From: Vibrio toranzoniae
GTDB taxonomy: Bacteria > Pseudomonadota > Gammaproteobacteria > Enterobacterales > Vibrionaceae
Reading direction: 5' to 3'
DNA: 64,000 bases
Assembly: GCF_024347655.1 (NCBI RefSeq)
Contig: NZ_AP025514.1
Location: 744,001-808,000 of the forward strand
Shown: positions 1-6,744 of the stretch, in pieces
Layout of the letters: each line of letters starts with the position of its first letter
Position numbering within the stretch: position 1 is the first letter of the stretch
Program-made: the position numbers and the translations under genes
The notes under the pieces: model-generated
What the model saw: only the letters and a program-made list of their open reading frames with translations
Database searches by the model: none
Told to the model about the DNA's origin: nothing

Positions 1-1472
1 TCTTTAACGCGCTCAGATTTGTGCATGTTCATTGGTACGATAGCAACTTGGAACGGCGCTAGTGCGTCTGGCCAAGTGATACCGAATTTATCGTGGTTTT
101 GCTCGATCGCAGATGCAACAACACGTGAAACACCGATACCGTAACAACCCATTTCTAGGATTACGCTCTTACCATCAGGGCCAAGCACGTTACAGTTCAT
201 TGCTTTAGAGTAAGTATTACCCAGTTGGAAGATGTGACCAACTTCGATACCGCGCTTAAGTTGGATAGTACCTTGACCACATGGGCTTAGGTCACCTTCA
301 ACAACGTTACGTAGGTCTTCAACTTGAGCAAGCTCAACGTCACGACCCCAGTTAATACCGAAGTAGTGCTTACCGTCTACGTTTGCGCCAGCGCCGAAGT
401 CGCTCATTACAGCAACAGAGCGGTCAACGATGAATGGTAGCTCTAGGCCAACAGGACCTAGTGAACCAGGACCAGCACCAACAAGTGCACGGATTTCTTC
501 TTCAGAAGCCATTTCTAGTGGAGAAGCAACCTGTGGAAGGTTTTCTGCTTTCACTTCGTTAAGCTCGTGGTCACCACGGATGATTAGCGCAATGATATCT
601 GCTTCTACTTCATCAGACGCTTTAACGAATAGAGTCTTAACTGTCTTCTCGATTGCTAGACCGTGTTGCTCTACAAGTTCTGCGATTGTTTTTGCGTTTG
701 GCGTGTCAACCAGTTCCATCTCTTGAGTCGGCGCTGCCGCTTCAGTCGTTGGAGCAAGTGCTTCGGCTTTCTCGATGTTTGCTGCGTAATCTGATTCAGA
801 AGAGAATGCGATTAGGTCTTCGCCGCTTTCAGCAAGAACGTGGAACTCTTGAGAGCCGCTGCCGCCGATTGCGCCAGAGTCGGCCAATACTGGACGGTAC
901 TCAAGGCCCATGCGGTCGAATGCTTTACAGTAAGCATCGTGCATCGCTTGGTAAGACTTTTCTAAGCCTTCTTTGTCGATATCAAAACTGTACGCATCCA
1001 TCATAGAGAATTCACGTGCACGCATTACGCCAAAACGAGGGCGACGTTCATCACGGAATTTAGTCTGGATTTGGAACAGGTTTAGAGGAAGCTGTTTGTA
1101 AGAGCTAATCTCGTTACGTACTAGGCTCGTCACCACTTCTTCAGCTGTTGGGCTAAGAACGAACGGACGAGAGTGACGGTCTGTGAAACGAAGTAACTCA
1201 GGGCCCATCTTTTCAGAACGGCCAGTCTCTTCCCAAAGCTCAAACGGTTGAACTACGGGCATCAAGATTTCAACGGCACCTGCATTATCGATCTCTTGGC
1301 GAACGATATTTTCGACTTTACGCAGTACACGTAGACCAGTAGGTAGCCAAGTATATAAACCTGAAGCTAGCTTACGGATCATACCTGCACGTAGCATCAG
1401 CTGGTGGCTGATAACTTCTGCGTCGTTTGGAGTCTCTTTCAGAGTAGAAAGAAGGTAGTTACTGGTACGCAT
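1..1472 (-). CDS. proS: Prolyl-tRNA synthetase, 3' end cut by the window edge
   Basis: ProRS charges tRNA-Pro with proline in the cytoplasm. The visible 490 residues begin [13 protein letters not shown] and contain the class II motif 1 region ([16 protein letters not shown]), motif 2 ([20 protein letters not shown]) and, near the window edge, the motif 3 arginine in GIGVSR. Between motifs 2 and 3 lies the long bacterial insertion that forms the YbaK-like editing domain removing mischarged Ala-tRNA-Pro. The full protein is usually about 570 residues, so roughly 80 C-terminal residues (anticodon-binding domain) lie outside the window. The ATG at 1472 follows a purine-rich GGATA. The gene lies downstream of trmO on the same strand, but a hairpin with a T-run separates the two. 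Confidence 0.97.
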   Translation of the reverse strand, partial: MRTSNYLLSTLKETPNDAEVISHQLMLRAGMIRKLASGLYTWLPTGLRVLRKVENIVRQEIDNAGAVEILMPVVQPFELWEETGRSEKMGPELLRFTDRHSRPFVLSPTAEEVVTSLVRNEISSYKQLPLNLFQIQTKFRDERRPRFGVMRAREFSMMDAYSFDIDKEGLEKSYQAMHDAYCKAFDRMGLEYRPVLADSGAIGGSGSQEFHVLAESGEDLIAFSSESDYAANIEKAEALAPTTEAAAPTQEMELVDTPNAKTIAELVEQHGLAIEKTVKTLFVKASDEVEADIIALIIRGDHELNEVKAENLPQVASPLEMASEEEIRALVGAGPGSLGPVGLELPFIVDRSVAVMSDFGAGANVDGKHYFGINWGRDVELAQVEDLRNVVEGDLSPCGQGTIQLKRGIEVGHIFQLGNTYSKAMNCNVLGPDGKSVILEMGCYGIGVSRVVASAIEQNHDKFGITWPDALAPFQVAIVPMNMHKSERVK

Positions 1473-1498
1473 TCTGTGGTATCCGTTTCATCATTGAT

Positions 1499-1535
1499 AA
1501 AAGAAAATTTGCTGAGCTTAGTGGCGTCAGCAAAT
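1499..1535 (-). terminator. Hairpin with T-run between trmO and proS
   Basis: On the minus strand a perfect 9-bp inverted repeat, ATTTGCTGA (1535-1527) and TCAGCAAAT (1515-1507), is separated by an 11-nt loop and followed by TTTTCTTTT. It has the form of an intrinsic terminator for trmO. Because it ends only about 27 nt before the proS start codon, it would also lie inside the proS leader if proS uses the promoter near 1549-1577. Confidence 0.65.
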
Positions 1536-1548
1536 CTGATATAGCCGT

Positions 1549-1577
1549 ATATAATATCAGCCTATTTGAGTTCTCAA
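1549..1577 (-). promoter_or_regulatory. Candidate proS promoter
   Basis: On the minus strand TTGAGA (1577-1572) and TTATAT (1554-1549) are separated by 17 bp, a fair sigma-70 arrangement. It overlaps the trmO stop codon and would start transcription near 1542, giving a proS leader of about 70 nt that contains the 1507-1535 hairpin. Inferred from spacing and sequence only. Confidence 0.35.
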
Positions 1578-2269
1578 AAGCGCTCAATGTCAGTAACATT
1601 GATGAAAAGCGTTTCAACAACGAATTTTACGTTAAGATCGAACAAATTTACCGCATATTCTTTACTGTCTGGTTTGCCTTTTTTATAGGCAGGGCGAGGA
1701 TCTTGGCCAAGCACTTCTTTGACTACCTGAATGATGTGGTGCCCCTTTGGGTGTTGTACCAGCTTCGCTTGGGCTTGCTGTGAAAAGTTAACTTCTAGCA
1801 CTTCTGGTTCATCAGCGGCAAACCCTGCTAATGCATCAGGAATCGAGTCAGAGTAGGGGATATAAGGTTTGATATCGATAATTGGCGTGCCGTCAACCAG
1901 ATCGACACTGCCCAAACCCACCCAAGTTTGCCCCTTTTCTTGAGACACACCTTTGAGCTCAACCGCGGACATGCCAATTCCATTGGGCCTAAATGTCGCG
2001 CGAGATGCGAATACACCAATACGTTCATTCCCACCAAGTCGAGGTGGTCTTACGGTGGGTTTCCATCCTGCTTCGAGGTTTTTGTCGAACATGAACAACA
2101 ACCAAACATGGCTAAATTGCTCAATATTACGGACGGATTCAAGGCAGTTTGCTGAGTCAACGAGTCTTATTCTTGAGCTGGATGTTGGTACTAATCTAGG
2201 TTGCCTTGGTACCGCGAACTTCTCTTTATAAGGAGACTCTATAAAGCCAATAGGTTCAATGGAGTACAT
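1574..2269 (-). CDS. trmO: tRNA (t6A37) N6-methyltransferase TrmO (TsaA/YaeB family)
   Basis: TrmO uses S-adenosylmethionine to N6-methylate threonylcarbamoyladenosine at position 37 of tRNA-Thr, which helps decoding. The 231-residue protein starts MYSIEPIGFIESPY and has the family's N-terminal beta-barrel signature: KFAVPRQP near residue 17, FSHVWLLFMFD near 53, and the RPPRLGGNERIGVFASRA stretch followed by RPNGIGMS near 95, which form the SAM and tRNA pocket. The C-terminal region ends in a short TsaA extension typical of gammaproteobacteria. It lies directly upstream of proS, a common neighbour in vibrios, so both act on tRNA. The identification is by motif recognition. Confidence 0.93.
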   Translation of the reverse strand: MYSIEPIGFIESPYKEKFAVPRQPRLVPTSSSRIRLVDSANCLESVRNIEQFSHVWLLFMFDKNLEAGWKPTVRPPRLGGNERIGVFASRATFRPNGIGMSAVELKGVSQEKGQTWVGLGSVDLVDGTPIIDIKPYIPYSDSIPDALAGFAADEPEVLEVNFSQQAQAKLVQHPKGHHIIQVVKEVLGQDPRPAYKKGKPDSKEYAVNLFDLNVKFVVETLFINVTDIERF

Positions 2270-2333
2270 GGACGGACACTCTCTAATTACGATCTATAGC
2301 GGAAAAATACCATAAAATCGCTTGTCTTTCTTT

Positions 2334-2348
2334 TGATAATAATTATCA
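2334..2348 (+). promoter_or_regulatory. Fur-like operator upstream of type B L31
   Basis: TGATAATAATTATCA is a perfect 7-1-7 inverted repeat that matches the classical Fur box core. It lies 45 nt before the L31 type B start codon and just upstream of a Zur-like palindrome. It suggests iron input into an otherwise zinc-regulated unit, but AT-rich palindromes can arise by chance and Fur and Zur sites resemble each other, so the assignment is inference. Confidence 0.5.
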
Positions 2349-2353
2349 TCTAG

Positions 2354-2369
2354 TATGTTATAACGTATC
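2354..2369 (+). promoter_or_regulatory. Zur-like operator for the L31B/L36B pair
   Basis: TATGTTATAACGTATC is an imperfect palindrome centred on GTTATAAC and resembles the gammaproteobacterial Zur consensus (ATGTTATAACATAAC type). It starts 40 nt before the L31 start codon and probably overlaps the promoter. Zur is known to repress the zinc-independent ribosomal paralogues until zinc runs low, so site and genes fit each other. Confidence 0.7.
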
Positions 2370-2393
2370 AATTTAATCATTTAGGGAAAGACA

Positions 2394-2654
2394 ATGAAAC
2401 CGAATATCCACCCGGACTACCGCACAGTGGTATTCCATGACACCAGCGTTGATGAGTACTTCTTAATAGGTTCTACGCTGAAAACAGATCGAACTATCGA
2501 ATGGGAAGATGGCAATACTTATCCTTACTTCACTATTGAAGTGTCGTCAAAGTCGCACCCTTTCTATACCGGTAAACAGAGAGTGCTACATAAAGAGGGA
2601 CGTGTTGCGAACTTCACTCGTCGTTTTGGTCAATTAGGTAAAGGGAATAAGTAG
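2394..2654 (+). CDS. rpmE2: Type B (zinc-independent) 50S ribosomal protein L31
   Basis: This 86-residue protein (YkgM in E. coli) replaces the zinc-binding L31 under zinc shortage, freeing zinc held by ribosomes. It starts [20 protein letters not shown] and contains the type B sequence [13 protein letters not shown]. There is no cysteine at all, so the zinc-binding cysteines of the ordinary L31 are absent. The start follows AGGGAAAG. The stop codon is followed directly by the L36B start codon, which indicates translational coupling. A Zur-like and a Fur-like palindrome lie just upstream and explain its likely control. Confidence 0.96.
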   Translation: MKPNIHPDYRTVVFHDTSVDEYFLIGSTLKTDRTIEWEDGNTYPYFTIEVSSKSHPFYTGKQRVLHKEGRVANFTRRFGQLGKGNK

Positions 2655-2780
2655 ATGAAAGTGGTTAAATCTCTTAAGAGTGCAAAAAGTCGTCACCCAG
2701 ATTGTCAGGTTGTGAAGCGCAGAGGTCGCCTCTATGTCATCTGTAAGTCCAATCCGAGATTTAAAGCGGTTCAAAAATAG
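2655..2780 (+). CDS. rpmJ2: Type B (zinc-independent) 50S ribosomal protein L36
   Basis: A 41-residue protein (YkgO in E. coli), starting [20 protein letters not shown] and ending NPRFKAVQK. It is a very short basic ribosomal protein of the large subunit. Zinc-type L36 carries a CxxC plus Cys/His cluster; here only two isolated cysteines (18 and 30) remain, so it is the zinc-free form. Its ATG begins on the base after the L31B stop codon, so the two are one operon and probably translated by the same ribosomes. Together they form the zinc-sparing ribosome set under Zur control. Confidence 0.93.
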   Translation: MKVVKSLKSAKSRHPDCQVVKRRGRLYVICKSNPRFKAVQK

Positions 2781-3166
2781 TCAGTCAATACGACGTGACA
2801 CAGCTTTAAAAACGAGGGGAAAGTCAAACTTCATTCATTTGTCAGTTTTTCTTTTCCTTCGAGAGGAAGGTTATTAAATATAAAGTGTTTTTTATAGTAC
2901 GGCGAACTTTGTTTTTAAATTAATCAATGGCTTATATCGTCAATTATATTTGTAGTGAATGTGTCCTTTTGAATTATAAATCTAGTTTTATCTCTCTATG
3001 TGGATTTATTTGCTAGTTAATTGTCCAAATAGAGTTAAAAATCATCAATTATTACACATTTTGTAACATTTTGAATTTCTAATTGATAATTTTGTCGCGT
3101 ACCCTTCGCTGGCAATTTGAACATTTTTGTCACAATTGCACAGGAATCACTACAAGGAGGGAACTG
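2781..3166. other. 386-bp intergenic region between L36B and the AbgT gene
   Basis: Very AT-rich DNA without a credible gene. A short GGAAGG/CCTTC-type inverted repeat near 2850-2872 could end the L31-L36 transcript, but no T-run follows it. The right half must hold the promoter of the AbgT gene; no operator could be named. A TTG at 3083 would extend the transporter frame by 28 residues, but the strong ribosome binding site at 3155-3161 argues against it. Confidence 0.5.
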
Positions 3167-4753
3167 ATGAGTTCATCAGATTCAATAAAAAACAACTCGC
3201 CAAAGAAACCTATTTTTACCCGCTTTCTCGATGGCGTTGAATATTTGGGGAACCTTTTACCCCACCCAATTACTCTTTTTGCAATCTTCTGTGTCGCAAT
3301 TTTAGTTACTTCAGGTATCGCTGGATATTTTGAGGTGTCTGTTATGGATCCTCGTCCAGACGGTGCGCCAGGTCGTGCTGCTGACGGCATGATTCACGTT
3401 GTAAGCTTACTTAACGCTGAAGGCTTACAGCTTATCGTCACTAATCTCGTTAAAAACTTTGTCGGCTTTGCGCCACTAGGTACTGTGCTGGTTGCAATGC
3501 TAGGTGTTGCGATTGCTGAACACTCAGGTCTACTATCTGCGGCGATGCGTGGCATGGTAATGGGCGCATCTAAGCGTATGGTTACAGTAACCGTAGTATT
3601 TGCCGGTATTATCTCTAACACGGCCTCTGAGCTTGGTTATGTTGTGCTTATCCCTCTTGCGGCAATGCTTTTCCACTCTTTGGGTCGTCACCCATTAGCG
3701 GGTCTAGCGGCAGCATTTGCTGGTGTATCTGGTGGTTACTCTGCAAACCTTCTAATCGGTACGGTTGATCCACTGCTTTCTGGTATTACCCAAACAGCAG
3801 CGCAAATGATCGACCCGACTTACAGCGTTGGTCCTGAATCAAACTGGTATTTCATGTTTGTTTCTACTTTCTTCATTGCAATTACCGGTGCATTTGTAAC
3901 TGAGAAGATTGTTGAACCAAAACTGGGTAAATACAACGACGAAGAAGCGTCTGAAGATTTATCAAACGATTCAATGGGCAAGCTAACGGAAATTGAGAAG
4001 AAAGGCCTTAAGCTAGCGGGCATCGCTGTGCTAGCCGTTTCTGCTCTTCTTGCGTGGACGATTGTTCCTGCTGATGGTGTTCTGCGTTCAGCGGCTGGTA
4101 CGGTTTCAGGTTCTCCATTCCTAAAAAGTATCGTAGCGTTTATCTTTGTCTTCTTCGCGGTTCCTGGTTTTGTTTACGGTAAAGTTACCGGCTCAATGAA
4201 AACTGACCGTGACGTTATCAATGCAATGTCGAAGTCTATGTCCTCTATGGGCATGTACATTGTACTTGTATTCTTTGCTGCTCAGTTTGTTGCTTTTTTC
4301 AAGTGGACTAACTTCGGTCAAGTATTTGCCGTTGCAGGCGCGACTTTCCTACAAGATATCGGCCTAACGGGTCCAATGTTGTTCTTCGCATTCATCCTAA
4401 TGTGTGGTTTCATCAACCTGATGATCGGTTCGGCCTCTGCTCAGTGGGCAGTTACAGCACCTATCTTCGTTCCAATGCTAATGCTAGTAGGCTACGCACC
4501 TGAAACGATTCAAGCGGCTTACCGTATCGGTGACTCAACAACGAACATCATTACACCAATGATGAGCTACTTCGGTCTTATACTTGCTGTAGCAACGCGT
4601 TACATGAAGAACCTAGGTATTGGCACCCTGATTGCTACAATGCTTCCATACTCAATCGTATTCTTGGTTGGTTGGAGCTTAATGTTCTATATCTGGGTAT
4701 TCGTATTTGGCCTACCTGTTGGCCCAGGTGCGGCGACGTACTACACGCCTTAG
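3167..4753 (+). CDS. AbgT family transporter
   Basis: A 528-residue inner-membrane protein with about a dozen hydrophobic segments. AbgT of E. coli imports p-aminobenzoyl-glutamate, a folate breakdown product; other members (MtrF, YdaH) export folate precursors or sulfonamides with the proton gradient. Family features include the N-terminal GVEYLGNLLPHP, the middle segments NTASELGYVVLIPL and GGYSANLL, and the C-terminal hairpin region with GDSTTNIITPMMSYFGL. The ATG at 3167 is chosen because AAGGAGGG stands 6 nt before it. It stands alone; no abgAB hydrolase genes lie nearby, so the substrate and the direction of transport are uncertain. An intrinsic terminator follows. Confidence 0.9.
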   Translation: MSSSDSIKNNSPKKPIFTRFLDGVEYLGNLLPHPITLFAIFCVAILVTSGIAGYFEVSVMDPRPDGAPGRAADGMIHVVSLLNAEGLQLIVTNLVKNFVGFAPLGTVLVAMLGVAIAEHSGLLSAAMRGMVMGASKRMVTVTVVFAGIISNTASELGYVVLIPLAAMLFHSLGRHPLAGLAAAFAGVSGGYSANLLIGTVDPLLSGITQTAAQMIDPTYSVGPESNWYFMFVSTFFIAITGAFVTEKIVEPKLGKYNDEEASEDLSNDSMGKLTEIEKKGLKLAGIAVLAVSALLAWTIVPADGVLRSAAGTVSGSPFLKSIVAFIFVFFAVPGFVYGKVTGSMKTDRDVINAMSKSMSSMGMYIVLVFFAAQFVAFFKWTNFGQVFAVAGATFLQDIGLTGPMLFFAFILMCGFINLMIGSASAQWAVTAPIFVPMLMLVGYAPETIQAAYRIGDSTTNIITPMMSYFGLILAVATRYMKNLGIGTLIATMLPYSIVFLVGWSLMFYIWVFVFGLPVGPGAATYYTP

Positions 4754-4790
4754 TTGTAGAGCAGGAGAAACTTTCTCTTAATTGATATTA

Positions 4791-4826
4791 AAAAAACCTG
4801 CATTGTTTGCAGGTTTTTTTGTTTTT
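4791..4826 (+). terminator. Bidirectional intrinsic terminator
   Basis: AAAAAACCTGCA and TGCAGGTTTTTT form a 12-bp stem with a 5-nt loop and a T-run on both strands. It lies between the convergent AbgT gene and yaiI and can serve both. Confidence 0.9.
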
Positions 4827-4864
4827 ATAGAGAGATAGAACTAGGTTAAGCTCGGATGAGCCTG

Positions 4865-5308
4865 CTAGCGTTTGGCTAGAATTCTATCTAAGTGGTTCGC
4901 GAACTCACGACGGTCGGTTTGAGAAAGGGTGCTTGGTCCGCCCGTTTGGATGCCACTTGAACGCATGGTATCCATAAAATCACGAATGTTGAGACGCGCT
5001 TTAATGGTCTCTTTGGTGTAAAGCTCGCCATGAGAGCTGAGTGCTTGACCACCCTTGGTGATCACTTCGTCAGCCAGGGGGATATCGGATGTAATCACAA
5101 GATCGCCGGGTTCAGTGCGTTTTACGATTTCATCATCTGCAATATCAAACCCGCTTGGTACTTGAATTGAGTGAATGTTATTGCGCTTAGGAACGGGAAC
5201 TAAATGGTTTGCCACAAAGGTGCATTCAACACCTGTGCGCTCTGCTGCACGTACGATTGTTTCACGGATAACTTTAGGACAAGCGTCCGCATCAACCCAT
5301 ATCTTCAT
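4865..5308 (-). CDS. yaiI: YaiI/YqxD family protein (UPF0178, DUF188)
   Basis: A 147-residue cytoplasmic protein of the UPF0178 family, whose fold is related to PIN-type nucleases. It starts [16 protein letters not shown], with the family's acidic DADACP motif at residues 6-11. Further conserved acidic stretches are [10 protein letters not shown], then [16 protein letters not shown], and the C-terminal end has [14 protein letters not shown]. The clustered aspartates suggest a metal-binding site, but the biochemical function of the family is not established. The gene is preceded on its strand by the small KfrA-like gene, separated by about 85 bp of degenerate tandem repeat. Confidence 0.9.
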   Translation of the reverse strand: MKIWVDADACPKVIRETIVRAAERTGVECTFVANHLVPVPKRNNIHSIQVPSGFDIADDEIVKRTEPGDLVITSDIPLADEVITKGGQALSSHGELYTKETIKARLNIRDFMDTMRSSGIQTGGPSTLSQTDRREFANHLDRILAKR

Positions 5309-5324
5309 AGTGTTCTATTTCTCT

Positions 5325-5411
5325 GTTAGCTTGTTGTCTGTCACTTATTGCTCTGTTGCCTAATTGACCAGTTAGCTTATTGCTCAGTTAACTTATTGTT
5401 CCGTTAACTTA
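5325..5411. repeat. Degenerate 16-bp tandem repeat at the end of the KfrA-like gene
   Basis: The 16-bp unit GTTARCTTATTGYTCN occurs at 5371-5386 and 5387-5402, with a partial copy from 5403 and weaker copies from 5325 (GTTAGCTTGTTGTCTG) and 5341. The last copies cover the stop codon of the minus-strand gene at 5393-5680, so the array seems to have grown by duplication of that gene's 3' end. The period is not a multiple of three. Confidence 0.7.
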
Positions 5412-5680
5412 GCTTCAAGCGTGGCAATGCGAGCGGTAAGTTCAAGGATTTGCTTTTCCAGTTGGCTAACACGGTCTAGTGCTGGCTCTTCTTGTGTCGC
5501 GACTTCAACTTTAGGTACGCGATTCGCACTTTTCCAGCTCTTGATGGTTGTGATTAAAGCAGGCATTGGAACCGATGTACTCATGCGAGCTTTCACTAAC
5601 GCAACGGTTGGCTCTTTACCTTGTGCTTGCAGTCCTTCAAGCACCGATTTCAACTCTTCAGAAACATCTTTTGTCAGCAT
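5393..5680 (-). CDS. Small KfrA-N-like protein with C-terminal coiled coil
   Basis: A 95-residue hypothetical protein. Residues about 8-50 (VLEGLQAQGKEPTVALVKAR, then ITTIKSWKS) resemble the N-terminal DNA-binding region of plasmid KfrA proteins, where a GxxPTVxxVR motif precedes an SxxTIxxxLxxW helix. Residues about 65-95 have heptad leucines and isoleucines (RVSQLEKQILELTARIATLEAKL), a likely dimeric coiled coil. The start at 5680 is preferred over the ATG 12 nt upstream because GGAGGT lies 3 nt before it. It may be a small nucleoid or regulatory DNA-binding protein. It diverges from the CsrB-like RNA gene. Similarity to KfrA is judged by eye and unproven. Confidence 0.7.
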   Translation of the reverse strand: MLTKDVSEELKSVLEGLQAQGKEPTVALVKARMSTSVPMPALITTIKSWKSANRVPKVEVATQEEPALDRVSQLEKQILELTARIATLEAKLTEQ

Positions 5681-5757
5681 GTTGACCTCCATTTTTAGTC
5701 TTTGTGCATTTTACTCGCTCCAGCAAATGATAGCGAATCATAAAACAGCCCATAACG

Positions 5758-5775
5758 TGTGAGAGATCTCTTACA
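5758..5775 (+). promoter_or_regulatory. VarA/GacA (UvrY) box upstream of the CsrB-like RNA
   Basis: TGTGAG-AGATCT-CTTACA matches the GacA-type upstream activating sequence TGTAAG-N6-CTTACA with a single mismatch. It lies about 165 bp before the predicted RNA start, the distance usual for GacA/UvrY control of csrB-type genes. In vibrios the matching system is VarS/VarA. Confidence 0.75.
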
Positions 5776-5898
5776 AGCGCTGTGAGATAACACGAATATA
5801 TTTCTAGAGAGATTGATATGCATATGAGTAAGGTGTTGAATTTTAGTTGTTTTATATAATTAACAACTCAGTTAGATGTGAAATGTGATGAGAATCTA

Positions 5899-5926
5899 TT
5901 GTCCGAAATCGTAAATCGCGTAAATT
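5899..5926 (+). promoter_or_regulatory. Candidate sigma-70 promoter of the CsrB-like RNA
   Basis: TTGTCC (5899-5904) and TAAATT (5921-5926) are spaced by 16 bp and would start transcription near 5933, just before the first GGA motifs. The -35 is close to consensus and the -10 is weak, as expected for an activated promoter. Confidence 0.5.
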
Positions 5927-5932
5927 AAACCT

Positions 5933-6345
5933 TGTCGGAAGGATTCTGACACGGAACAGGAAAGCACCAAGGATTTGGTTATCTTCAGGATGAAGATTTG
6001 GTCATTTAGGATTGAGTGATCAAGCATGGAGCGTAGGACATTGTAGGGAGACAGTCAGTTGACAGGAAGTTAGCTGCAACGGAATGACAATGGACACCTT
6101 TGGGATTAAAGGGTTGGATTCGCATCAGGACGATGTAAAGGACACCGCTCAGGGAACAAGTTATGTGCGCTAACTAGGATTGTTAGCTTTCAGGATGATT
6201 GGACACCGCTAGGATGGCGAAGTAAAGGAAAGAGCTGAAGGATTACAGCCACTATTATGGATGATGCATGGAGCATTAATTAGTAGCCGGACTGCTGCGA
6301 GTAAGACCCTAGCCCTGACACTTCGGTGTCGGGGCTTTTCTTTTT
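5933..6345 (+). ncRNA. csrB: CsrB-family small RNA that sequesters CsrA
   Basis: This stretch of about 410 nt has no credible gene but holds roughly 27 GGA motifs, many in AGGA or CAGGATG contexts (for example at 5987, 6127, 6191), the hallmark of CsrB/CsrC/RsmZ RNAs. Each GGA in a hairpin loop can bind CsrA, so the RNA titrates this translation regulator and controls carbon storage, motility and quorum sensing. It ends in a strong intrinsic terminator, begins after a plausible promoter, and has a VarA-type box at the expected distance. Vibrios carry several copies of this RNA; which paralogue this is cannot be told from the window. An open frame at 6261-6527 crosses the terminator and is not a gene. 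Confidence 0.9.
6311..6345 (+). terminator. Intrinsic terminator of the CsrB-like RNA
   Basis: AGCCCTGACAC and GTGTCGGGGCT pair over 11 bp with one G-T pair around a stable TTCG tetraloop, followed by TTTCTTTTT. It defines the RNA 3' end. Confidence 0.95.
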
Positions 6346-6375
6346 CTGAGTATCGCTATACAGCGTATTGTGACG

Positions 6376-6684
6376 TTACATTCGATGGGGCTGTAGCTCA
6401 AACCGCATCGAGCGGAAGCCAACCATGGTCAGCTTGCCTTGGTAGCAGTCATCACCTAACGCTGAAAATTCAAATTGGTACACAGTGTGCCAGCGCCAAA
6501 TCGTGGTCAATTCATGGCGCATCTTAAGCTTATGACCACTGAAAGCGACACTTAGCAACTGTAAGTCTAGTTCTTTACACTTTCTCGCAATGGCAGTTTT
6601 CGCAAGCTCTGATTGCCTGCGCTGTTGCCAAAATAAAAAGCAAAAGAAGCACAGCATTAAAATAGCCAATAAGTTATCTATCAT
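6376..6684 (-). CDS. DUF3301 family protein, membrane anchored
   Basis: A 102-residue protein with one N-terminal hydrophobic segment (residues 4-19, LAILMLCFFCFLFW) followed by QQRRQSE, so it is probably anchored in the inner membrane with a cytoplasmic domain. The rest includes LDLQLLSVAFSGHKL and WHTVYQFEFSALGDDCYQG, which I recognise as the DUF3301 pattern of vibrios and relatives. Its function is unknown. It follows the DUF3549 gene on the same strand with about 60 bp between, probably one operon. It converges with the CsrB-like RNA, whose terminator lies 30 bp away. Confidence 0.75.
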   Translation of the reverse strand: MIDNLLAILMLCFFCFLFWQQRRQSELAKTAIARKCKELDLQLLSVAFSGHKLKMRHELTTIWRWHTVYQFEFSALGDDCYQGKLTMVGFRSMRFELQPHRM

Positions 6685-6744
6685 TTAATCCATACTTCCT
6701 TTTATCTCTTTATTCCTATCGTGATTTGATCTTGTTTTTACGAG

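Noticed and set aside
1473..1573. Possible T-box-like riboswitch before proS
   Set aside because: The leader is too short and no T-box sequence or specifier loop is visible; only a simple hairpin is present.
1928..2231. Two open frames on the plus strand within trmO
   Set aside because: They are antisense shadows of a gene with clear family motifs.
3083..3166. TTG start that would lengthen the AbgT protein by 28 residues
   Set aside because: A strong AAGGAGGG site precedes the later ATG, and the extension does not look like a transporter N-terminus.
6261..6527. Open frame of 88 residues crossing the CsrB terminator
   Set aside because: It runs through the RNA terminator and into the antisense of the DUF3301 gene.
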